Shown here piece after piece: positions 57,753 to 62,914 of a DNA stretch of 64,000 nucleotides. The notes under the pieces were generated by a model, which saw nothing but the letters and a program-made list of their open reading frames with translations, did not search any database and had not been told where the DNA came from. Source of the stretch: Streptococcus vestibularis (GTDB lineage Bacteria; Bacillota; Bacilli; Lactobacillales; Streptococcaceae); the NCBI GenBank assembly GCA_010604095.1, contig JAABLG010000002.1, positions 5,836-69,835 of the forward strand. Direction: 5' to 3'. A program made the translations under genes and the position numbers. The number at the start of each line of letters is the position of its first letter. Within the stretch, counting starts at the first letter, position 1.

Positions 57753-59083
57753 TTATTTTTTTATTTTTGCTTACTGTTGTCTCTGAATGTTTCAATATTT
57801 GCCTGTTTCTTTACTTAATAAACAAAAGAGTTTCAATTAGGCATTTTCTTATTATCTTATTTTGTCGCATAGCATATACCAAAATATGTAACAGTCTATC
57901 CTGGAAATTCTTATTCTACTTTAACGAAGAAATATTCTATCTTTTATTATCTTTTTTTATATCACGAAAGCCCTACTTACAATCAAAGCTTAAAATATTC
58001 AATGCTCTTCTCCTCACAACTCTTAATAATATCAGTTTTAGAGTAATCATTTTCTTTATATTTCCTTTGTTTGGAATCAGTGTTGAAACAATAAAAGTTA
58101 ATTATCTTATAGCTGTCTCATCTTCTTTCCTAACTATTTTACTATCCTTTCTTTTAATAAAATTATTCAAAGAAAGCTTTGGAGTTATACAAAAAAGACG
58201 ATTAGCCCCTCTCATATCAAAGAGTATTATTGTTGCTGATTTCATTATGATTGGTTATACATTTACCCAGCAATATCTCGTCTACCTCGAAAACACTACT
58301 CATACATCCACTCTGATAATCAGAAAGTTAATTGTGGTTATTTATCTAGTCTTGTCCTTTATCATGCTTATCTTACTAGATAGAAATATCCGAGCAACAA
58401 TACAAAGTCAATTGGACTTTCAAAAAGACATTCAACTATCGCATCTTAAGAATTATAACAAACAGATTGAAAACCTCTATCAGTCGGTTCGAAGTTTTCG
58501 TCATGATTATGCCAATATTTTAACAACACTCAAACTTGGTATCGAACAAAATGATATAGCTATTGTAAAAGAAGTCTACGACTCAGTTTTAAAAGATTCC
58601 GATAAGCATTTAAAATCGAAAACATTTGATTTAACTCGCTTAATAAACATAGAAGATAACACTATTAAAAGCCTACTTGCAGCTAAGTTCCTAGAGGCAG
58701 AAGAAAATAACATTGATGTCTCCTTAGATATTCCTAAAACTATCAAACTTGAGGGTATGGAGATGGTCGATTTTATTACTGTCATATCTATCTTTCTAGA
58801 CAATGCGATGGAAGCATCGATTCAGTCTGACATACCAAAAATGCATATTGGCTACTTCAACCATGGTAATAAACAGCTCTTTATTGTCCAAAACTCGACC
58901 CGGGAAGAATTCATTTCGATCACCTCACTTTTTGAGAGAGGTGTCTCCAGTAAAGGGGATCATCGCGGTATAGGTTTGGCCAACGTTAGGAATATATTAG
59001 ACAACTATCAAAATATTTCTTTAAAAACTGAAAGTATGACTTTTGCATTTACACAGGAACTTAATATATCGAAAAAAGCTTGA
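57749..59083 (+). CDS. blpH: Sensor histidine kinase BlpH
   Basis: A 444-residue AgrC/ComD-type peptide sensor. Residues 1-210 contain about six or seven membrane segments. The phospho-acceptor His252 is in RSFRHDYAN, and the ATP-binding domain has FLDNAMEAS and GIGLANV (GHKL). It appears intact, unlike its partner regulator. No gene for the inducing peptide BlpC or for the exporter BlpAB is seen in the window. A hairpin terminator follows at 59072-59098. Confidence 0.88.
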   Translation: MIIFLFLLTVVSECFNICLFLYLINKRVSIRHFLIILFCRIAYTKICNSLSWKFLFYFNEEIFYLLLSFFISRKPYLQSKLKIFNALLLTTLNNISFRVIIFFIFPLFGISVETIKVNYLIAVSSSFLTILLSFLLIKLFKESFGVIQKRRLAPLISKSIIVADFIMIGYTFTQQYLVYLENTTHTSTLIIRKLIVVIYLVLSFIMLILLDRNIRATIQSQLDFQKDIQLSHLKNYNKQIENLYQSVRSFRHDYANILTTLKLGIEQNDIAIVKEVYDSVLKDSDKHLKSKTFDLTRLINIEDNTIKSLLAAKFLEAEENNIDVSLDIPKTIKLEGMEMVDFITVISIFLDNAMEASIQSDIPKMHIGYFNHGNKQLFIVQNSTREEFISITSLFERGVSSKGDHRGIGLANVRNILDNYQNISLKTESMTFAFTQELNISKKA

Positions 59084-59098
59084 CTAGTTTCAAGCTTT
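59072..59098. terminator. Terminator of blpRH
   Basis: AAAAAGCTTGA and TCAAGCTTTTT pair perfectly around six bases, overlapping the blpH stop. Confidence 0.85.
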
Positions 59099-59169
59099 TT
59101 CTGTTGCTCCATCTTACTATTTATGAAAGTATCTTCTAGATTACCTACAGAATAATCAAGCAAAATCAT

Positions 59170-59571
59170 TTATTGTTTAAAATAGTTTTTGACTTGCAAG
59201 TAAGCTAAAAAATCACAGAGAATTAACAAAAGCATTAATACGGCTAGTACTATACGGTCTGTGGTATCACTGTATGTTAGTAATGTGTAAAACTCTACAC
59301 AAAGCACTAGCAATGAGATGACAAGAAAGACAATGAAGGACTGCCGTATTGTTAACGGATTTACTGAATCTGGACGCTTCTTAAGCATACGGCAGAGCAG
59401 ACCATTTACAAAAATGACTACTAAAGCTAGTGCTCCGACTGCTAACCAAATCTCTGGCGAAGTCTTGCTCTTATAGAGAGAAATACTGATACTTATAAGG
59501 AAAACTGCCAAGGCAGCAGTGATTGTCCTAAAAAATCGCAACACTCTCGAACTAATATTCTTTAACTTCAT
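59170..59571 (-). CDS. Four-helix membrane protein, putative bacteriocin immunity
   Basis: A 133-residue protein, MKLKNISSRVLRFF..., with four hydrophobic helices. It is clearly paralogous to the protein at 60774-61172: both contain LVLCVEF, TDRIVL and MLLLILCD/FD segments and end FKQ or FKR. The 56192-56584 protein is a more distant relative. No bacteriocin gene directly precedes it, so the matching toxin may have been lost. Immunity role is inference. Confidence 0.72.
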   Translation of the reverse strand: MKLKNISSRVLRFFRTITAALAVFLISISISLYKSKTSPEIWLAVGALALVVIFVNGLLCRMLKKRPDSVNPLTIRQSFIVFLVISLLVLCVEFYTLLTYSDTTDRIVLAVLMLLLILCDFLAYLQVKNYFKQ

Positions 59572-59695
59572 GATAAAACAATTAAGCTATGAATAACCTC
59601 AGTCAGTCTTGTAAACTGAATAAGCTATTACATTAAACTCTATTCCTTTCTGTATTTTTTATACTGCTGTAAGATCTCAAAAAAGACCTTAGCGA

Positions 59696-59866
59696 TTAAA
59701 TTCTACTGGAGATGTAATACAATAGCGTCATTAGTACTGATACTTTAAATAAGCGAATATACATATCTTTGTTTTTTCTATTACAAAGAAAAGCAATCAC
59801 ATATAATACAATCTCCGCTATCATTAGCAAGAATAATTTTACTTCGGGAACATCAAAAATAAGCAT
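59696..59866 (-). CDS. 56-residue membrane peptide, unknown
   Basis: I chose the ATG at 59866 because GAGGTG lies seven bases upstream; an in-frame start at 59887 is possible. Two hydrophobic segments (FLLMIAEIVLYVIAFLC and FKVSVLMTLLYYI) flank a basic loop, NRKNKDMYI. It is the second gene after ComR-box promoter A. Confidence 0.55.
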   Translation of the reverse strand: MLIFDVPEVKLFLLMIAEIVLYVIAFLCNRKNKDMYIRLFKVSVLMTLLYYISSRI

Positions 59867-59899
59867 TTGCAAGCACCTCACGTTCAAAGGGGCAAAAGG

Positions 59900-60067
59900 T
59901 TACTTTTTAAACTGTACCCATTTTTTAAAAAGAAGACTATAAAGAAGCAAGGTTAGCCCCAGCAAGTTAATGGTATGGTGGACTGCATCCAAACTTCTAA
60001 ATAGATTAGCGAGGCCCATTCCGATGAGAATGGTAGCCAGTAAATACGGTTTTGAGTTTCTGAACAT
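59900..60067 (-). CDS. 55-residue membrane protein, putative immunity (copy 1)
   Basis: The ATG is at 60067 with AAGGAGA upstream. The product starts MFRNSKPYLLATILI and ends KKWVQFKK. It aligns without gaps with the 55-residue protein at 62393-62560, sharing LFR-LD-VHH-IN and KW-Q-KK. Both are controlled by a ComR-box promoter, but this copy follows the promoter directly with no bacteriocin gene in between. Confidence 0.7.
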   Translation of the reverse strand: MFRNSKPYLLATILIGMGLANLFRSLDAVHHTINLLGLTLLLYSLLFKKWVQFKK

Positions 60068-60117
60068 ACTTTTCTCCTTAAAGTGTTTTTAGCGTTCTGT
60101 GCACAAGCTATGAGTTT

Positions 60118-60166
60118 ATTATAGGCTGGAATCCGAAAAAAAAGTAGTGACATAAATGTCACTACT
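60118..60166 (-). promoter_or_regulatory. ComR-box promoter A
   Basis: Palindrome AGTAGTGACAT-AA-ATGTCACTACT at 60143-60166 contains GACA-N4-TGTC, the ComR-box core. A T-run follows on the minus strand, then TATAAT at 60118-60123, exactly 19 bases from the palindrome. Read toward the 55-residue gene at 59900. Confidence 0.78.
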
Positions 60167-60281
60167 CGCATGACCTTATGTACTTGATAATCGTATTTTA
60201 GTCATGATTACAAATACCTCTTCTCTTATATCGAAGTTTTCAACCATTATTCACAGACCAGCAATTGACAAGGTATCTCAG

Positions 60282-60410
60282 TTAGGATTTCTTTTTAACG
60301 GAATTGGTAGCCTTGTATTTTTCAAGAAATGACATAATAGGCTTATCTAAAAAAGTCATCAAGGCCATGCAAACCATCCCTAAAATATAACTCTTCAAAT
60401 CAAACATCAT
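60282..60410 (-). CDS. 42-residue membrane peptide overlapping the bare leader gene
   Basis: The ATG is at 60410, four bases inside the end of the leader ORF, with GGTGGTG as a possible ribosome-binding site. The product, MMFDLKSYILGMVCMALMTF..., has one hydrophobic segment and a basic tail, VKKKS. It may be an immunity-type peptide, or a bacteriocin-like peptide that lost its own leader. Translational coupling to the leader ORF is likely. Confidence 0.5.
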   Translation of the reverse strand: MMFDLKSYILGMVCMALMTFLDKPIMSFLEKYKATNSVKKKS

Positions 60411-60484
60411 TCATCACCACCTTCAACGGTTACAAATGACTCAAGGTTGAGTGTCTCAAAAGTGTCAATTGTTTGTGTAGTCAT
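60407..60484 (-). CDS. Bare double-glycine leader peptide, toxin core missing
   Basis: The ATG is at 60484, preceded by GGAGGTT. The 25-residue ORF begins MTTQTI and ends VTVEGGDE, followed at once by TGA. The leader is complete to the GG cleavage site but has only two residues after it. The organisation (ComR-box promoter, ribosome-binding site, leader) is intact, so this is probably a bacteriocin gene whose core was deleted, leaving the downstream 42-residue peptide fused by overlap. Confidence 0.7.
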   Translation of the reverse strand: MTTQTIDTFETLNLESFVTVEGGDE

Positions 60485-60540
60485 TCTAATAACCTCCAAA
60501 ATATTATTTTTTAGCTTTTTTATCTCAAGCTATGAATTTT

Positions 60541-60589
60541 ATTATAGATTTGAAGCCGATAAAAAAGTAGTGACATGAATGTCACTACT
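60541..60589 (-). promoter_or_regulatory. ComR-box promoter B
   Basis: Palindrome AGTAGTGACAT-GA-ATGTCACTACT at 60566-60589 and TATAAT at 60541-60546, again 19 bases apart. It drives the bare-leader gene. The stop codon of the 57-residue protein at 60585 lies inside the palindrome. Confidence 0.78.
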
Positions 60590-60758
60590 TGTCTGACCTT
60601 ATGTCCTCGATAATTGTACACATAAGAAAGAGAAAAAGACATAACCCAATAAGATTTAGGCATTGAAGTCCAAAACTCAGTTTTTCTTCCAAATTATGTA
60701 CAGCGACAAGGATGAAGCCCATAGACATTATTAGAGACACTAGACGTTTTTTGGTCAT
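60585..60758 (-). CDS. 57-residue membrane protein, putative immunity
   Basis: The ATG is at 60758. The product begins MTKKRLVSLIMSMGFILVAV and has a second hydrophobic segment, LIGLCLFLFLMCTII, then EDIRSDK. It follows the 132-residue immunity-type gene by 15 bases. Its ribosome-binding site is weak. Function unknown. Confidence 0.55.
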   Translation of the reverse strand: MTKKRLVSLIMSMGFILVAVHNLEEKLSFGLQCLNLIGLCLFLFLMCTIIEDIRSDK

Positions 60759-60773
60759 GAGTATGGATACCTT

Positions 60774-61172
60774 TTACCTTTTGAAATATTTTTTAACTTG
60801 AAAATAAGTAAGAATATCAAATAAAATCAATAAAAGCATTAAAATAAATAATACAATGCGATCCGTAAAGTCCGTTAGTGTTAGTAGTTTGAAAAACTCG
60901 ACACACAAGACAAACAATGAAACACTAAGGAAAATACCAAATGATTGTTTTAGCGTCAAATAGCTTTTTGTTACTGATTGTTTTTTTGATAACCGGTAAA
61001 AAATAATGTTGATCACTCCTACAAATATAGTAAGCAAGCCTAATCCAAACAGAACCCATACCGGAGTCTCTTTCTCATAAAGGTAAAAACCTAAATTAAT
61101 GAGAAGAACAACTATTGCAGCACTACCTAGTCTTAATAACTGTAATGCTACTGCATTATTTTGTAGTTTCAT
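60774..61172 (-). CDS. Four-helix membrane protein, putative bacteriocin immunity
   Basis: A 132-residue paralogue of the protein at 59170-59571, sharing the C-terminal half almost motif for motif (LVLCVEFFKLLTLTD, QVKKYFKR). I chose the ATG at 61172, which aligns with the paralogue; the longer frame from 61235 runs into the bacteriocin gene. It starts 18 bases after the stop of the frameshifted bacteriocin at 61190, so it is probably its immunity gene, retained after the toxin was damaged. Confidence 0.75.
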   Translation of the reverse strand: MKLQNNAVALQLLRLGSAAIVVLLINLGFYLYEKETPVWVLFGLGLLTIFVGVINIIFYRLSKKQSVTKSYLTLKQSFGIFLSVSLFVLCVEFFKLLTLTDFTDRIVLFILMLLLILFDILTYFQVKKYFKR

Positions 61173-61189
61173 GATTAGTAAATTTTTAA

Positions 61190-61418
61190 TTAATGTGGGA
61201 AAGCATAACCAAGACCAGCTCCGACAACTCCACACCCTACAATAGCATAAGATGCAAGCGTAAAGAGTGGAGCACCTGATGCGGCACAGAAATAAATTCC
61301 CTCAGCAGCACCACTAGCACCACTTAGTAAACGTCCCCAATCCACTTTTCCCCCTTCAACACTAGCAAGTGTTGAAGGGGTCAAGAGTGTTACAGCTTTC
61401 AATTGTTTGAGTTGCCAT
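61190..61418 (-). pseudogene. Bacteriocin precursor with frameshifted leader
   Basis: The ATG at 61418 (AAGGAGG upstream) opens the expected leader, MATQTIESCNTLD, then runs out of frame to a stop after PFNTC. The +1 frame resumes as STLASVEGG and a 52-residue core, KVDWGRLLSGAS...GYAFPH, with two Cys and many Gly/Ala, to a stop at 61190. One net inserted base lies between. The altered bases 61368-61380 are the exact complement of 61351-61363. Production is possible only from an unusual upstream start. Confidence 0.82.
61351..61380. repeat. Perfect 13-bp inverted repeat inside the damaged leader
   Basis: CCCCTTCAACACT-AGCA-AGTGTTGAAGGGG. In intact paralogous leaders (56690-56730 and 62170-62210) only one arm has this sequence; the other reads AGTGTTTCAAGG. 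The perfect symmetry arose with the frameshift. Confidence 0.85.
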
Positions 61419-61456
61419 GACAAGACCTCCTTAAGTGATTTCTCAATCACATCCTT

Positions 61457-61515
61457 AGTATAGCACTCGGGGAGTTGTTTGGAAGCTAGCGTCCCAAAAA
61501 GTGGCTATATGTCCC
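61457..61515 (-). promoter_or_regulatory. BlpR-type promoter F
   Basis: Direct repeats GGGACATATAGCC and GGGACGCTAG at 61486-61515 and the extended -10 TGCTATACT at 61457-61465. It drives the frameshifted bacteriocin and the 132-residue immunity-type gene. Confidence 0.75.
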
Positions 61516-61524
61516 GAACGGTAA

Positions 61525-61565
61525 AAAAATATAAAAGACCACTTTAAGATGATAAAGTGATCTTA
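61525..61565 (-). terminator. Terminator after the PRY-rich peptide gene
   Basis: AAGATCACTTT and AAAGTGGTCTT pair with one mismatch, followed by TTATATTTTTTT on the minus strand. Confidence 0.75.
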
Positions 61566-61602
61566 ATAGTCATTATCGAATAAGAACCTTGATTTCAACT
61601 TC

Positions 61603-61791
61603 CTACATAAGAACACAGATAGGAAGATATACCATCGGATAGGCTTCGCCACTTCGATATCTAGGTGGCGATACCCTACCGTCTATAAAGGGGTCGTAGC
61701 TACCACCAGCTTTATTATTTGTTCTAGGCATAATACAAGATACTCCACCTTGGATGGTTTCAAGATCGTTATATGTTAGTTCTGTAATCAT
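61603..61791 (-). CDS. Double-glycine-leader peptide with hydrophilic core
   Basis: A 62-residue precursor. The ATG at 61791 is preceded by GGGGAG. The short leader MITELTYNDLETIQGG ends in GG; the 46-residue core starts VSCIMPRTNN, has FIDGRVSPPRYRSGEAYP and ends LPICVLM. It is polar and Pro/Arg/Tyr-rich, with single cysteines near each end, unlike the Gly/Ala-rich Blp toxins. It may be a new bacteriocin type or a secreted signal. Family not recognised. Confidence 0.65.
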   Translation of the reverse strand: MITELTYNDLETIQGGVSCIMPRTNNKAGGSYDPFIDGRVSPPRYRSGEAYPMVYLPICVLM

Positions 61792-61914
61792 TAGTTAACT
61801 CCCCATCTACATAAAAATAAACTATTTGTTCAAAGAAAATAACACTATCTTATAAACAAATTATTAAAAATTGTTATGAAAATACCCGTATATGTTCAAG
61901 ATGATTTTTTATGT

Positions 61915-61989
61915 TTATTTTTTATTGACCTTGTTGAAAAAGATATTACCTAACAAAGCAACAACAAAACCTATAATAAAATATACCAT
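61915..61989 (-). CDS. 24-residue membrane peptide, putative immunity
   Basis: The ATG at 61989 lies three bases after the stop of the bacteriocin at 61993. The product, MVYFIIGFVVALLGNIFFNK..., has one membrane segment and a basic end. Such very short coupled peptides can act as immunity or as helper peptides, but this is inference. Confidence 0.5.
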   Translation of the reverse strand: MVYFIIGFVVALLGNIFFNKVNKK

Positions 61990-61992
61990 AGA

Positions 61993-62235
61993 TTAGCTCC
62001 ACCAGCAGGTTGCTCCATAGGCAACAGTACCACCTGCACCACCTAGAACACCACCAGCTAGATAACCAGGAACTGAGCCTACAACTGGTAAAACTACATT
62101 ACCTCCAAACGCTCCTCCGATAGCTCCTTGAACAGTCGCTCCACCTGCGCCTCTCCAACTACATCCACCTCCTTCAACACTAGCAAGTGTTTCAAGGTCG
62201 AGGGTGTTAAAGTTTTCAATTGTTTGAGTTGCCAT
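61993..62235 (-). CDS. Blp-type two-Cys bacteriocin precursor
   Basis: An 80-residue precursor. The leader begins MATQTI and ends LASVEGG (23 residues); the 57-residue core begins GCSWRGAGGATVQGAIGG and ends YGATCWWS. Repeated GxxxG motifs and a Cys near each end are typical of Blp pore-forming (two-peptide) bacteriocins such as BlpK. AAGGAGG precedes the ATG at 62235. The gene looks intact, but its promoter has lost the BlpR repeats. Confidence 0.88.
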   Translation of the reverse strand: MATQTIENFNTLDLETLASVEGGGCSWRGAGGATVQGAIGGAFGGNVVLPVVGSVPGYLAGGVLGGAGGTVAYGATCWWS

Positions 62236-62284
62236 GGCAACTACCTCCTTAAATGTTATTGTGTGATCTCTCAATCACACTTTT

Positions 62285-62300
62285 AGTATAGTACTCGGAG
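62285..62300 (-). promoter_or_regulatory. Decayed BlpR-type promoter G
   Basis: The region around the -10 (TATACT, 62285-62290) is nearly identical to promoter F as far as GAGTTGT, then diverges. The extended TG is changed (TACTATACT) and no GGGACG repeats are found upstream. The bacteriocin at 61993 may thus be weakly or differently expressed. Confidence 0.5.
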
Positions 62301-62392
62301 AGTTGTGATGTCAGAAAAACAATATCCATAAATATCATTTCTCAATTGACGCAACTCATCCAATTCCTAGATGATTACTGACAGGAACCTTC

Positions 62393-62560
62393 CTATTTTT
62401 TGAGTTGTTCCCATTTGCTAAAAATCAGACTATAAGTGATTAATGCCAACCCTACCAGATTAATGATATGATGAACAAAATCTAAATTTCTAAAAAGGTT
62501 AGCAATGCCAAATCCTAAAAGGAAAATGGCTAGTAGATACATTTTTTTATCTTTAAGCAT
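62393..62560 (-). CDS. 55-residue membrane protein, putative immunity (copy 2)
   Basis: The ATG is at 62560. The product begins MLKDKKMYLLAIFLLG and ends SKWEQLKK; it is paralogous over its full length to the protein at 59900-60067. It follows the bacteriocin at 62576 by 15 bases and is probably its immunity protein. Confidence 0.72.
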   Translation of the reverse strand: MLKDKKMYLLAIFLLGFGIANLFRNLDFVHHIINLVGLALITYSLIFSKWEQLKK

Positions 62561-62575
62561 AGAGTCACCTAAATA

Positions 62576-62755
62576 TTAGCAGAATGTGGCATAACCAACT
62601 AAAGCTCCTCCCCAGTAACCTACTGGGCCTCCTGCCGATCCTACTAGAGCAGATCCAATTGTGCCGGCATAACACTTAACCCATCCGCCACCTTCAACGT
62701 TTGCAAGTGTCTCGAGATCGAGTGTTTCAAAATTGTTCATTGTTTGTGTTGTCAT
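62576..62755 (-). CDS. Blp-type bacteriocin precursor under ComR-box control
   Basis: A 59-residue precursor. The leader begins MTTQTM and ends LANVEGG (23 residues); the 36-residue core begins GWVKCYAGTIGSALVG and ends VGYATFC. Two cysteines near the ends and GxxxG motifs are visible. AGGAGGTT precedes the ATG at 62755. It is driven by ComR-box promoter C and paired with the 55-residue putative immunity protein. Confidence 0.87.
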   Translation of the reverse strand: MTTQTMNNFETLDLETLANVEGGGWVKCYAGTIGSALVGSAGGPVGYWGGALVGYATFC

Positions 62756-62810
62756 TCTAACAACCTCCTAAAATATTATTTTCTAGCTTTTTCTCTCAAG
62801 CTATGGTTTT

Positions 62811-62859
62811 ATTATAAGTTGTAGGTCTACAAAAAAGTAGTGACATAAATGTCACTACT
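62811..62859 (-). promoter_or_regulatory. ComR-box promoter C
   Basis: Palindrome AGTAGTGACAT-AA-ATGTCACTACT at 62836-62859 and TATAAT at 62811-62816, exactly 19 bases apart as in promoters A and B. It drives the bacteriocin at 62576-62755. Confidence 0.8.
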
Positions 62860-62914
62860 CGATTTTGATTTTTAAGAAATCTTTTCGAATATAGAAGCTA
62901 TGGTCTAGATTAGC

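Noticed and set aside
60143..60166. The ComR-type palindromes read as rho-independent terminators (stem plus T-run)
   Set aside because: All three sit at an identical 19 bases from a TATAAT and directly upstream of ribosome-binding sites and genes; terminators would not keep that spacing.
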